The notes: a model not told the origin generated them from the letters alone. Shown: positions 25,295-34,665, counted from the stretch's first letter. The stretch is DNA of 64,000 nucleotides from Yoonia sp. I 8.24 (GCF_022096995.1 NZ_JACXGQ010000004.1:310001-374000), one strand, 5' to 3'. Numbers and translations are program-made.

Positions 25295-26089
25295 CTATGC
25301 ACTTTGCCCATGATAAAAACATTTAGAAACGGCCGCATACATTTCTAAATCCTCTTCATACGCTCGTTCGGCATTTTTGCGGTCTTGTTCTGTTAAGCCG
25401 TCTTTATAACGCGCGCTGTTGCTCTGATGGCCCAAATACTGTCGTGTATCAACGACACTCAACTCAACACTTGAGTGCGCGAACAAGCGATTGACGATGT
25501 CGTTCCGAGCGACCTCCATATGTTCGACCTGACCGATCATATCATAGGCCACAAGCCCGTAACTGATTTCTTTGCATTGCGGCCGCCAATGGCGATCTAG
25601 ATTTTTTGCGCTCTCGTCATTCGCTACAATATCAAGAAACTGAGATAATGTTATCTCGTGCGTGGGCGGGCGCCCTATGTGCGCATTAATTCTTTTCCTA
25701 TAGGCCGCCATCCCTTTGATACGGTCAGACCAAGCCGATACGGTGCGGCTATATGGGTCGCGTATCACAGTAAACCGAAAGCAATTGGGATCGCTCAATG
25801 CCTCCTCTACCAACATGGGGTTGAGGCTTCGCGCCCCTGCCCGCAAATACCTATCATCAAGATTGTGGACACTCTCCATGCTGATATCAACATCCCCTTC
25901 AGCGCGGATTTCGGCGTGAATATGTGTCATGAGCAACGTCAAAACATTTGTACATGCGGCCTTGTGGTTCTTCATATATAAAAAATTTGCTCCGCCAAAA
26001 GCTCGGGCAGGGAGATGCACATTCTGCAACAAATGTCGCCGACTTTGATAGTTAGGCAGCATTTTCTCAAACAGAGATGCGTTAGTCAT
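25295..26089 (-). CDS. sulfotransferase family 2 domain protein
   Basis: A 264-residue protein of the carbohydrate sulfotransferase family 2 (PF03567). FLYMKNHKAACTNVLTLLM (about 37-55) is the PAPS 5'-phosphosulfate loop with its conserved lysine, and FTVIRDPYSRTVSAWSDRI (about 109-127) is the 3'-phosphate-binding segment. Eukaryotic relatives sulfate chondroitin and HNK-1 glycans; bacterial members sit in exopolysaccharide clusters. The start ATG overlaps the stop of the preceding glycosyltransferase gene (ATGA at 26086-26089), so it acts in the same pathway. Confidence 0.85.
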   Translation of the reverse strand: MTNASLFEKMLPNYQSRRHLLQNVHLPARAFGGANFLYMKNHKAACTNVLTLLMTHIHAEIRAEGDVDISMESVHNLDDRYLRAGARSLNPMLVEEALSDPNCFRFTVIRDPYSRTVSAWSDRIKGMAAYRKRINAHIGRPPTHEITLSQFLDIVANDESAKNLDRHWRPQCKEISYGLVAYDMIGQVEHMEVARNDIVNRLFAHSSVELSVVDTRQYLGHQSNSARYKDGLTEQDRKNAERAYEEDLEMYAAVSKCFYHGQSA

Positions 26090-27144
26090 TCCGTCACCTC
26101 ACCCGAAACCTTACGCCTAATCGCCCGTCTTGGCTGCCCTGTGTGTTGATAGGTCATTGCGATAAAATCAGCCCAATCTTCGCGCGCTTTGATGTCAATA
26201 ATCTTGGCCCGGTGCCATGCGACGGCATCTGTGTGTAGGTTTCGCAGCACCTTGTCAGAGCGCAGTTTTGCCAGTTCTTGCAACATGCCAGGCACATGTT
26301 TCAGCATCGAATAATCGCGCGTGTAATTCGTGTTCATCGCGTCAAAGTAATCTTGACCTTGGTCCATATTCACATGGTTTGTCCGACCACGGTCACGCTT
26401 GACCAAAAAGCTATCCGCGCTACGGATCGCGTAGTGATGAAGCCGCGCGAAATCATGCGCAAAGCCTTTCCAGGTCCGCCAAGACACCGTTTTCGCATCT
26501 ACCGCATTGCCGCCTGCATCGCGCCACGTGATATCTTCATAGGGGGATGGGGCTTCTGCCGCGGCATCTGCATCCACTTTCATGAATGGCCGATGTACCC
26601 CCATACGGTGGAAAGCGCCATTGTTGCGATACAGCGTTTTGATCCCAGCCCCGCGATAATTCGTAAAGATATCTTCAGGCGCGCAATGAAAGAACTGCTC
26701 GGTCAGCGGCAGGTCCTCGTAGTGGCGGCGCATCCCATTGCCGAACAGTTTCCAACTGAGCGAGATCGCATCCGCCGGGCCGCTTTTGTCGATCAAGTCC
26801 GGCAAGCCCATACCGCAACGCAGGTTCAAAAATTCGTCAGCATCGGCGCAAATCACCCAATCGGCGGCTTTGTAGTGATCGGTCTTTGGTGCCAGCCGCA
26901 ATGCTGCGCGCTGCGGCGACAGTTCACGCCCCTTCCGGCCAATTTTACGATCATTATTATCGACGTGCCCCGCCAGACCCAATTCTTGCAGGCGCTGCGC
27001 GATCGCATCGGTGCCATCGGCGCAGTCATTCGTGTAAATCAAGAAATCGTCGAACCCAATCGCACGGTTAAACGCAATCCATTCAAGCATAAACGGGGCT
27101 TCGTTTTTCATTGTCGTCACAATGAGAAAGCGTTCTTTGTCCAA
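26086..27144 (-). CDS. glycosyltransferase family 2 protein, TTG start
   Basis: A 352-residue soluble glycosyltransferase of the Glyco_tranf_2_4 type. LIVTTMKNEAPFMLEWIAFN, continued by RAIGFDDFLIYTNDCADGTD, forms the nucleotide-sugar site, and WVICADADEFLNLR carries the D-x-D metal motif. The longest consistent frame begins with TTG 27142-27144, preceded by AGGTG; an internal ATG at codon 12 would cut into the first conserved strand, so TTG is preferred. It is paralogous to the gene directly upstream in the same operon, pointing to a local duplication. Substrates unknown. Confidence 0.83.
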   Translation of the reverse strand: MDKERFLIVTTMKNEAPFMLEWIAFNRAIGFDDFLIYTNDCADGTDAIAQRLQELGLAGHVDNNDRKIGRKGRELSPQRAALRLAPKTDHYKAADWVICADADEFLNLRCGMGLPDLIDKSGPADAISLSWKLFGNGMRRHYEDLPLTEQFFHCAPEDIFTNYRGAGIKTLYRNNGAFHRMGVHRPFMKVDADAAAEAPSPYEDITWRDAGGNAVDAKTVSWRTWKGFAHDFARLHHYAIRSADSFLVKRDRGRTNHVNMDQGQDYFDAMNTNYTRDYSMLKHVPGMLQELAKLRSDKVLRNLHTDAVAWHRAKIIDIKAREDWADFIAMTYQHTGQPRRAIRRKVSGEVTE

Positions 27145-27181
27145 CTTACACCTACACGTTTACCACTGTCAGAGCTGGCTT

Positions 27182-28198
27182 TTAGTCCAACCCAAGTTTT
27201 GCCGCGATTTCCGGCATTTCTGCAACTACGGCCTGACGGGCAGTATCAAGTTTTTCGCGGTGCCATTCAAGGCTTTGGGCGTGTAAACGCGCCAGATGCG
27301 GATGCGCGGCTTTGATATCGTCAATACGCGCTTGCAAGGCGGGCACATGGCGCTGGATGCTCGTCTCACGCACATCATTGGCGTTAAAGGTTTCAAAATA
27401 GGAAAAATCAATCCGCTCTTGGTCGGCGCTATTGGCGGTGCCGCGGTAGCGTTTCATCAAAAATGCTTCGGATGATTTGATCATATAGTGGTTCATGCTA
27501 ACCAGATCACGGCCCAAGCTAGCCTCAAATGACCGCCAGCCTTGCTTCAAATAGCGCTCTGGCATCGGTTGACCAGAGCCGTTGACCCAATTGACCGGAT
27601 GGCTACCATCCTGAAATCGCGGCTTCAGGCGCGGGCGATGAATGGCCGGTTTGCGCACAAAACGCGGGCGGAACATGGTTTTGAACGCGGTGTAGCGTTG
27701 GATGTTATGGGTGCCTGCCGGGGCCGCTTGATCAAACTGTGCGATCACGGGCACGTCTTTGAACCCGACAATACCGCCATTGCCAAACACCCGCCATGTG
27801 GCGGAGATCATATCAGCACGCTGGGGTGATATTTCGGCAAGTGCTGCAAACAGGGCATCAATGGTCCCGTCCCCCACGTGGATGTTCAAAAACTCATCCG
27901 CGTCCGCCACCAATATCCAATCTGACGCCGTGATCGCCGGATCTGCCCAAAACCTCTCGTAGGCGCGGTTTTGCGGGTCTTCGCTAGTGCCTTTTGGCTG
28001 GCCACTGTTTTCAAGATGGGTGATTTCGCCCACCGTGTCGAGATAATCCAACATCTGCCGGGTGCCATCACTGCAGTCATTCGATGCAATCGCAATCCGA
28101 TCAAAGCCAATCAGCTTGTAATAGTAAATCCACTCAAGCAGATAGGGGCCTTCGTCTTTGACCGTCCCGACAAGCGTGCATGATTGGCGATCAGCCAT
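27182..28198 (-). CDS. glycosyltransferase family 2 protein
   Basis: A 338-residue paralogue of the next gene downstream. The N-terminal LVGTVKDEGPYLLEWIYYYK, followed by LIGFDRIAIASNDCSDGTRQ, and the D-x-D motif in WILVADADEFLNIHVGDGTI match position for position. AAAGGA precedes ATG 28198. It is the first gene of the four-gene glycosyltransferase-sulfotransferase operon and is divergent from another glycosyltransferase gene across 132 bp. No membrane segments are seen, so it acts at the cytoplasmic face. Confidence 0.87.
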   Translation of the reverse strand: MADRQSCTLVGTVKDEGPYLLEWIYYYKLIGFDRIAIASNDCSDGTRQMLDYLDTVGEITHLENSGQPKGTSEDPQNRAYERFWADPAITASDWILVADADEFLNIHVGDGTIDALFAALAEISPQRADMISATWRVFGNGGIVGFKDVPVIAQFDQAAPAGTHNIQRYTAFKTMFRPRFVRKPAIHRPRLKPRFQDGSHPVNWVNGSGQPMPERYLKQGWRSFEASLGRDLVSMNHYMIKSSEAFLMKRYRGTANSADQERIDFSYFETFNANDVRETSIQRHVPALQARIDDIKAAHPHLARLHAQSLEWHREKLDTARQAVVAEMPEIAAKLGLD

Positions 28199-28330
28199 GA
28201 CGACATCCTTTTTTCATCTGTGATCCTGCGTAACGCCAAGCCCCTTACATGCCAAGGATGGATGTTGCGGGGCTGCGCGCCATCAGATAGAAATTACCCC
28301 GACAAGGACCCAAATTTGAAGGTATTGACG

Positions 28331-29194
28331 ATGGCCGTGCTTCCCCCGATTGGTGCCCTTTGGATTGGGGGGTCTTTGACATGGCTTGAACAGCTTTGCC
28401 TGAAATCCTTTGTCGATCAGGGGCACCCGATGATCTTGTACACATATGGCAAGGTGAAGGGCGTGCCAGAGGGCGTCGAAATTCGTGACGGCAACGATAT
28501 TTTGGCCACCGACCGGTTTATCACCCATGACCGGACTGGATCTGTTGCGCTTTTCTCCGATCTATTCCGGTTTCATCTGATCGCAAAAGAGCCTGAAATC
28601 ATCTATATCGACACCGATGTCTATTCGGTGCGCCCCTTCCCCGGCGGCGAAAGCCATATCTTTGGCTACGAATTCTATAACGAAGAGCGCCAAAAGGGGC
28701 AGGTCAACGGTGCCATTTTGCGGATGCCGCAAGACAGTCCTGCGCTGAATGCGCTGCTTGAATTCACATCCGACGAATATCCGATCCCAGAATGGCTGCC
28801 CCGCCGTCATCTTGACCCGATCAAAGCACGCGCCGCAGCAGGCGACCCAATGCATGTCTCCGAGATGCCATGGGGAATTTGGGGACCGCTGGGCGTTACC
28901 GCATATCTGATACAGAGCGGCGAAATCGAACACGCGCGCACAACGGATGTTTACTATCCGGTCCACTTTGCGGATCGCAGGATCTTTACAAAACGCCCAA
29001 TGCTCACACGACGACATTTTACGGATGAGACCCGCTGCTTGCATATTTGGGCTCCGATCAAGAACTTCTGCGCCAAGCGCTTTGGCGGGGTTCCCCCTGA
29101 AAACAGCTTCCTTGATGAACGGCTCAAGCACCATGGGATTGACCCAAACGCGGCGCCAGTGATCCCACAAAGCGATCGGTCGGTGGTAGCCTAA
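28331..29194 (+). CDS. DXD-type sugar transferase (Gly_transf_sug-like)
   Basis: A 287-residue glycosyltransferase. The segment EIIYIDTDVYSVRPF holds the D94-T-D96 metal motif and ALFSDLFRFHLI is the conserved helix before it, both typical of the GT32/GT44-like Gly_transf_sug group. The N-terminus PPIGALWIGGSLTWLEQLCL, then KSFVDQGHPMILYTY also fits. I chose ATG 28331 because GAAGGT lies 8 nt upstream; the frame remains open 5' without family support. It is followed after 1 nt by an alpha/beta-hydrolase-like gene. Confidence 0.8.
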   Translation: MAVLPPIGALWIGGSLTWLEQLCLKSFVDQGHPMILYTYGKVKGVPEGVEIRDGNDILATDRFITHDRTGSVALFSDLFRFHLIAKEPEIIYIDTDVYSVRPFPGGESHIFGYEFYNEERQKGQVNGAILRMPQDSPALNALLEFTSDEYPIPEWLPRRHLDPIKARAAAGDPMHVSEMPWGIWGPLGVTAYLIQSGEIEHARTTDVYYPVHFADRRIFTKRPMLTRRHFTDETRCLHIWAPIKNFCAKRFGGVPPENSFLDERLKHHGIDPNAAPVIPQSDRSVVA

Positions 29195-29195
29195 C

Positions 29196-29909
29196 GTGGC
29201 GCGTGTCGCCCCCCAGCCGTTTTACGCGTCAGACCGGGTCAAAGCGACCTATGTCACCGGGCGCGAACCCCGGCTGGTGGTGTCCTTCACGGGGATCGGC
29301 AAACCAGATACCCGTACCCAAGACGAAGAATTCGTCGGATATGGATCACAAGACGGACGTAACCATGTGTTGTTTGTCGCGGACACATTGCGCAGTTGGT
29401 ACAACGATCCCGGTATTTATGACGAGATCGTAGACACGGTTGCGCGGTATAAATCGAAACACAGCATCGCCGACACGGTCTCATTTGGCAATTCAATGGG
29501 CGGCAACGGGGCCGTGATTTTTGCGGGCGCAATTGGCGCAACCCGCTGCTTGTCGTTGTCGGCGCAATACTCTGCAGACCCTACAATCGTGCCCGAAGAA
29601 ACACGTTGGCGTGAATACCGCGATAAGATCGCCGAATTCACACGCCCGCCATTAGAGACGACCATCACCCCAGGTTGTCAGTATTTCATCCTACACGGCG
29701 GTGGTGATGTCGAACGCCCGCATTGGTCCCGTTTTCCCAAAGGGGGGAACATCCATCATTATCTGGTGGGCGGCGCAGGGCATGGCGTTGGTCGGCGGCT
29801 CAAGTCATCGGGTCTGATCAAACCCGCAACGCATTTCGCTATTGCGGGACGCCCACGCGCGTTTCGCATGGCACTGAAAGACGGGTTACGATTACATCGG
29901 CCCAAGTGA
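29196..29909 (+). CDS. alpha/beta-hydrolase-like protein
   Basis: A 237-residue protein starting at GTG 29196, 1 nt after the preceding stop, so translation is coupled. The nucleophile elbow GNSMGGNG (S100) is preceded by a beta strand, and the C-terminal GGAGHGVGRRL supplies a plausible catalytic histidine. ITPGCQYFILHGGGDVERPH would carry the acid. Such proteins occur beside capsule and polysaccharide genes as putative esterases or deacetylases. The substrate cannot be stated; removal of an acyl group from the glycan made by the neighbouring transferases is one possibility. Confidence 0.65.
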   Translation: MARVAPQPFYASDRVKATYVTGREPRLVVSFTGIGKPDTRTQDEEFVGYGSQDGRNHVLFVADTLRSWYNDPGIYDEIVDTVARYKSKHSIADTVSFGNSMGGNGAVIFAGAIGATRCLSLSAQYSADPTIVPEETRWREYRDKIAEFTRPPLETTITPGCQYFILHGGGDVERPHWSRFPKGGNIHHYLVGGAGHGVGRRLKSSGLIKPATHFAIAGRPRAFRMALKDGLRLHRPK

Positions 29910-29913
29910 CTGA

Positions 29914-30930
29914 TCAACGTAACGCGGTGCCACCTCTATCAAAGTAATGCGTCCGCTTTGGGTCGAACTGCACCGATACTTTATCCCCCGGCGTCAGGTC
30001 TGAATCGCCCAAGACCCGGACCGTCACCTGCCCCGCGTCGGCGCAATCAAGCACCACGAAAGTATCAGCGCCAAGGTATTCGAGTACGTCAACCGTGCCG
30101 TCCAATTGCCCAGAACCCGGCGCAGCAAGTGTTGCATGTTCGGGTCGCAAACCGACATGGGTTGCGCCATTTGGCGCATCGACACCCGGCACCGCACCCG
30201 CAGGCATCACGTTCATTTTCGGCGATCCGATGAACTGCGCGACAAACAGGTTGGCCGGGCTTTCGTATAGCTCACGCGGCGTGCCCACTTGCGCAATATA
30301 GCCGCCATCCAGCACCACGATGCGGTCGGCGAGCGTCATCGCTTCGACCTGATCATGGGTTACATAGATCATCGTGGATTTTAGCGTCTGGTGCAGCTTG
30401 GCGATTTCATAGCGCATTTCGACACGCAAGGACGCATCAAGGTTTGATAGGGGTTCATCGAACAAAAACGCTGTCGGATCACGCACGATTGACCGACCGA
30501 TTGCGACACGTTGCCTCTGGCCGCCAGATAGATCTTTGGGACGCCGATCCATATAGGCGTCTAGCTTTAATACGCGTGCAGCTTCGTCCACCTTTGCAGC
30601 AACTTCATCGGCGGGCATCCCGGCAGATTTCAGCGGAAAACCAACATTGTCGCGCACCGACATATGCGGATAAAGCGCGTAAGACTGGAACACCATTGCC
30701 AGCCCGCGTTTGGCGGGCGGTTCTGCCGTTGCATCGCGGTCATCAATGACGATTTGGCCGCGACTGGTTTCCTCAAGCCCTGCAATCATCCGCAATAGGG
30801 TCGATTTCCCGCAGCCAGACGGGCCGACAAAGATGATGAATTCGCCTTCTGCAATATCAAGATCAATACCCTTGATGACCTGAACCTTGCCGAACCACTT
30901 TTCAACGGAATTGAGCGCGATAGAGCCCAT
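29914..30930 (-). CDS. UgpC/MsmK-type sugar ABC transporter ATPase
   Basis: A 338-residue nucleotide-binding subunit with Walker [10 protein letters not shown] near residue 36, Q-loop [10 protein letters not shown], signature LSGGQRQR, Walker [13 protein letters not shown] and the switch histidine in VTHDQ. The C-terminal 100 residues form the TOBE/OB regulatory domain of the CUT1 class (VGLRPEH). It is the last gene of a LacI-controlled operon and starts directly next to the glycosidase stop. It powers import of an oligosaccharide or glycoside with the two permeases upstream. Confidence 0.93.
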   Translation of the reverse strand: MGSIALNSVEKWFGKVQVIKGIDLDIAEGEFIIFVGPSGCGKSTLLRMIAGLEETSRGQIVIDDRDATAEPPAKRGLAMVFQSYALYPHMSVRDNVGFPLKSAGMPADEVAAKVDEAARVLKLDAYMDRRPKDLSGGQRQRVAIGRSIVRDPTAFLFDEPLSNLDASLRVEMRYEIAKLHQTLKSTMIYVTHDQVEAMTLADRIVVLDGGYIAQVGTPRELYESPANLFVAQFIGSPKMNVMPAGAVPGVDAPNGATHVGLRPEHATLAAPGSGQLDGTVDVLEYLGADTFVVLDCADAGQVTVRVLGDSDLTPGDKVSVQFDPKRTHYFDRGGTALR

Positions 30931-32187
30931 TTAGAACCTCCCCTTTGCGTGCGGAGACGCCCATGTCAGCCAGATTGCTGCGGTCCAGCTAAAGTTGTCA
31001 CCACCCTCGGGCGTGCCGATGTAAGGATCAAAATATTCAAAGAACCCATGTTCCGCGATCAGGCTTTGCGTGGCTTTGCGCAGCTCTTCGGCTTTGGTGA
31101 TATGGTGCATTTCCGCAAGACCAATCGCGATCAATGCGTTCACATTCGACCACGTTGGGCCGCGCCAATAGCGTTTGGGGTTGAACGTCGATGCGGCCGG
31201 GTCATTGGACGGCACGCCAAACGGCACCACGCCCATAATCCGTTCATAATGCGCAAGCATCTGCGGGTGATCAATCCCAGCATACCAGCATAGAAACGAC
31301 CCCGTGCTCAGCGAATTCGCAAATTCCCCGGTGCGCAAGTCGATACTGTCGTAATGGCCGTGCTCAGCATTCCAGTGACGTTCAACACCACCTTTTAACG
31401 TGGTAATCCAGCCTTGGATTTCGTCGGTTTCATGGTCCAATTCTAGCGCGAGATGCAGCAGGTCACGACAAGCGCGCAAAAATAGAAAGGTCATCCCAAC
31501 ATCCGCGACGCGGAACGGCGCGTTCTTGGCGATCTCGTCCTCATCCCAACCGCAATCGCGCGAAAAGTAGAGCATGGTCAGGTAGCGATCATAATCTTCT
31601 TTCTTAGGGCGCATTTCGGGGTCGATATGGGCCGTGTCCCGCCGCGTGTATTCACCAACGTTTGATCCATCCACGTTGGCCATCGCGCCATCCCAATCAA
31701 CCGCATTGTCGCGGCCAGATTCCCACGGGTGAGTGATCGCGACCATCCCATCATGCAGGCGGTATTTCACGAACCAGCGGTGCCATGACACTAACCGTCC
31801 ATAAAGCAGCTCCATATGGACGCGGCCATAGTGCTTGTCTTGCTCATACACGCTGCGCGCCATTGTCGCCGCGATGGGCGGTTGCGTGATACCAGATGTG
31901 TGCGGCACGCGCGGCACGTCCCACACATCAGGCCCCGGAAAATACCCGATTGCCTGCTTGTGGAATACAATATGCGGCACCATGCCGTTGTCCCATTGGC
32001 CTGTAAAAAGCGTCTCTATCTCGGCCCAAGCACGGCGCACGTCATATGTTGCGATACCCCATGCGCAAAATGCACTGTCCCAGTTCCATTGATAGGGGTA
32101 CAGCCCCTTGGTCGGCACCGTGTAAAGCCCCCGGTCGTTGACCTGTAAGATTTTGCGCGCGCGTTTATCTAACTTATCGTAATTCAT
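30931..32187 (-). CDS. GH63-type glycosidase, mannosyl/glucosylglycerate hydrolase-like
   Basis: A 418-residue (alpha/alpha)6-barrel glycosidase matching the size of bacterial mannosylglycerate and glucosylglycerate hydrolases. Visible motifs are QWNWDSAF (33-40), GQWDNGMVPH (63-72), QPPIAA (102-107), WESGRDN with likely acid D160, and FFEYFDP with candidate base E384 before GGDNFSWTAAIWL. No signal peptide is present, so it acts on the imported glycoside in the cytoplasm. It lies between permease and ATPase genes of the same operon, which ties it directly to the transported substrate. Other GH63 activities such as alpha-glucosidase are possible. Confidence 0.8.
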   Translation of the reverse strand: MNYDKLDKRARKILQVNDRGLYTVPTKGLYPYQWNWDSAFCAWGIATYDVRRAWAEIETLFTGQWDNGMVPHIVFHKQAIGYFPGPDVWDVPRVPHTSGITQPPIAATMARSVYEQDKHYGRVHMELLYGRLVSWHRWFVKYRLHDGMVAITHPWESGRDNAVDWDGAMANVDGSNVGEYTRRDTAHIDPEMRPKKEDYDRYLTMLYFSRDCGWDEDEIAKNAPFRVADVGMTFLFLRACRDLLHLALELDHETDEIQGWITTLKGGVERHWNAEHGHYDSIDLRTGEFANSLSTGSFLCWYAGIDHPQMLAHYERIMGVVPFGVPSNDPAASTFNPKRYWRGPTWSNVNALIAIGLAEMHHITKAEELRKATQSLIAEHGFFEYFDPYIGTPEGGDNFSWTAAIWLTWASPHAKGRF

Positions 32188-32191
32188 CGTC

Positions 32192-33400
32192 TTATCCTTT
32201 GACCGACCCGGCGGTCAGTCCTTTTGTCATGAAGCGTTCCAAACCCAAGAACAGCGCCATGATCGGCACAGTCGCGATCACAGATCCAGCCATCAGGTGT
32301 TGGCGCGGAATTTCGGAAGAGTTGAGGCTGGCGATCCCACGGGTCAGCGTAAATTTCGATGGATCATCCAACAGCATGAACGCGAGCAGGAATTCATTCC
32401 ACGCGATCATGAAAACATAAAGCGAAACAGAAGCCATCGCAGGCAACGACAGCGGCAGCGTGATTTTCCAGATGACCTTCAAGCGGCTAAGCCCGTCCAT
32501 CAGCCCGGCTTCTTCGATTTCAGCGGGTAGCCCACGAAAGTAGCCTTGCAACATATAGAGCGCGACAGGGATCGTCGTGACCGGATAGATCATGACAATC
32601 CCGCCCAAAGAATTGCGCAAACCGAGCATCGAAAATGCGATATAGATCGGCAGTGCCAAAACGATCATCGGCACCATATAGATCAACAAGATAGAGCGTG
32701 AAAACGCCGCCCGCCCCCTGAAACGCAACCGCGCCACAGCATAGGCACCCGGCACGGCAAACAGCAGCGTGATGAACACCGTCAGAACAGAAATGATAAA
32801 TGAGTTGAACAAATAGATGCCAAAATCAAACTGGCGGAACAACTCGTCGTAGGACCGGAAAAGGTCCCAGCCTTTAGACAGGTCGATAGAGAAGTCGAGC
32901 GGGTTTTGGATCAGCTCGGCTTGGTTCTTGAGGCTGGTCAAAACCATCACATAGAATGGGATCAACACGATCGCTGTAAAAAAGATGTAGCCGAACCCGG
33001 TGAGGAATTTGATCAACGCAGCCTCAGAAACATGCCGGTTGATCGCGCCAAAATCCACGTCATCAAGTATGATCCACAGCCCCAGTGCTGCAAATCCAGC
33101 GGAAGCCCCCGCGCCCAGCACCGATGATAGCGCCGATACGCCTTGTCCGATCACGATAGGCCCAAAACCAAACAATGCTGCGGAGGCTGCGAGAATTGCC
33201 GCGACAATTGCATTCCACTGCGGACCCGGCAGGCAAGCCAACCCAAGCCCTGCGCCCCAGATCAACGCGCCAAGCCCCGATGGGCGAAACGCAGACCCGG
33301 TTGCGAAACTCATGGTGATCGCCACAGTCAGAGCAATCACAAAGGTCCATAAGACCCCCAATAGCGGCGCAGTGACATATCCAAACCGCAGGTATTTCAT
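32192..33400 (-). CDS. MalG-type sugar ABC permease with N-terminal membrane extension
   Basis: A 402-residue permease. The C-terminal 270 residues are a standard CUT1 MalG-like domain: LIPFYVMVLTSLKNQAEL, then the coupling helix EAGLMDGLSRLKVIWKITLP (EAA motif). The first 130 residues are extra and contain about four hydrophobic helices (LLGVLWTFVIALTVAITMSF, ALIWGAGLGLACL, IVAAILAASAALFGFGPIVI, VLGAGASAGFAALGLWIILD). Its stop lies 4 nt before the glycosidase gene and its start overlaps the MalF-type gene (ATGA, 33397-33400). The extension may stabilise the complex or be a vestige; function unknown. Confidence 0.88.
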   Translation of the reverse strand: MKYLRFGYVTAPLLGVLWTFVIALTVAITMSFATGSAFRPSGLGALIWGAGLGLACLPGPQWNAIVAAILAASAALFGFGPIVIGQGVSALSSVLGAGASAGFAALGLWIILDDVDFGAINRHVSEAALIKFLTGFGYIFFTAIVLIPFYVMVLTSLKNQAELIQNPLDFSIDLSKGWDLFRSYDELFRQFDFGIYLFNSFIISVLTVFITLLFAVPGAYAVARLRFRGRAAFSRSILLIYMVPMIVLALPIYIAFSMLGLRNSLGGIVMIYPVTTIPVALYMLQGYFRGLPAEIEEAGLMDGLSRLKVIWKITLPLSLPAMASVSLYVFMIAWNEFLLAFMLLDDPSKFTLTRGIASLNSSEIPRQHLMAGSVIATVPIMALFLGLERFMTKGLTAGSVKG

Positions 33401-34641
33401 AGCCCTTCCTCCTGCGAGATGAACCGAAAGAAGAAGAATGAAAACGCCAGAAGGCAGCCAAAGATCACAACAGCGACAGCCGCCCCAGCGCCGATGTTCG
33501 ACACTGCAAAGGCTTGTTCATAGACATTCACTGTCAAAGTCCGCGTGCCCGCATTCCCGCCCGTCAGCAAGAAAATATCGTCAAATTTATTGAACGTCCA
33601 AATGAAGCGCAGCAGGAACAACACGGATAGAATACCCAAGAGCTGCGGCACGCTTAGGTACCAAAACTGTTGGAACGGCGATGCGCCATCCATATCGGCC
33701 GCTTCATACATGTCAGTATCAATCGATTGCATGCGCGCAAGGATGAACAGGAATGACAGCGGGAAATAGCGCCAGATTTCAAACAAAGTCACCATGATCA
33801 GCGCCAGCGGGCGCTGCCCAAAGAAATTGATCGCTTCTTGCGTGACGCCCATCTGGATCAGCAATGCGTTTGCCGATCCAGAAAATGGATCAAACAGCAA
33901 TATCCATGCAAAGGCGACCGCGATCACCGGGGATACATAGGGAAACAAATAAAGCCCGCGTAAAATGCCTTGGCCCCTGAAGGACTTGTTGAGCAATAGC
34001 GCAGCAAACAGCCCAAACAAGAGCGCGCCAATCGTGCCAAAGACCGTGTAAAACAGCGTCACCCAAAGCACCGACCAGAATTCATCGCCGTCGAAAACAC
34101 GCTTGAAGTTATCCAAGGTAAACGTGCCATTGGTCAGCATGCTTGACGCGCGACCTGTTATGACAGCAAGACTGTCTTGCGGGCGGAGTGCGTTGTCCAG
34201 ATAGGCCTGTTCTACAGTAACGGGGATCATCAGGCTTTCGCGAAACCCACCGTCCCAATCGCCCATGTCGCAAAACAGATCACGGCCATCAAGGGTGCAG
34301 CGCGGGTCAATTTCAGAGACGGTCAAACCCTCTGGAATCGTGTCGGTAATCGTCACACCGCGAATGGGTTGATCTTGTGATGAATTGCGCAGGCGGTAGC
34401 GAATAGATGCCGCATCGCCCGCGGCCTCGTCATCGCCACGGATGTCTTCGCGAATGACGACTTCGGGTGCGCGCAAATCAGAGAGCGACACAGGTTTCAC
34501 ACTGATCCAAAAAATCGCCAAAAGCGGCAGGATAACCACCAGCGCCACGGCGGTGATCGTCGGGGCAAGCAGGCCCCATGCCAAACGCGCCTCTAGCCGC
34601 GCAAGCGGGCCGGTGCCTTTGGGGGGTGAAACGTCTGACAT
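33397..34641 (-). CDS. MalF-type sugar ABC permease with DUF11-like insert
   Basis: A 414-residue permease. After the first membrane helix (LLAPTITAVALVVILPLLAI) an insert of about 95 residues replaces the short loop seen in most CUT1 permeases. It contains IRYRLRNSSQDQPIRGVTIT, followed by DTIPEGLTV, CTLDG and FCDMGDWDGG, the pattern of DUF11-type immunoglobulin-like surface domains, with two cysteines that could form a disulfide. The canonical domain resumes at GTFTLDNFKRVFDGDEFWSV and ends with the EAADMDGASPFQQFWYLSVP coupling helix. The insert should face the periplasm like the P2 loop of E. coli MalF. Confidence 0.87.
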   Translation of the reverse strand: MSDVSPPKGTGPLARLEARLAWGLLAPTITAVALVVILPLLAIFWISVKPVSLSDLRAPEVVIREDIRGDDEAAGDAASIRYRLRNSSQDQPIRGVTITDTIPEGLTVSEIDPRCTLDGRDLFCDMGDWDGGFRESLMIPVTVEQAYLDNALRPQDSLAVITGRASSMLTNGTFTLDNFKRVFDGDEFWSVLWVTLFYTVFGTIGALLFGLFAALLLNKSFRGQGILRGLYLFPYVSPVIAVAFAWILLFDPFSGSANALLIQMGVTQEAINFFGQRPLALIMVTLFEIWRYFPLSFLFILARMQSIDTDMYEAADMDGASPFQQFWYLSVPQLLGILSVLFLLRFIWTFNKFDDIFLLTGGNAGTRTLTVNVYEQAFAVSNIGAGAAVAVVIFGCLLAFSFFFFRFISQEEGL

Positions 34642-34665
34642 TGGGGCGTGCTCCGAAAGAAGATG

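Noticed and set aside
26278..27315. 345-codon plus-strand open frame opposite the glycosyltransferase
   Set aside because: The minus strand has conserved GT2 motifs and operon overlaps, while this frame has no motif or ribosome-binding site.
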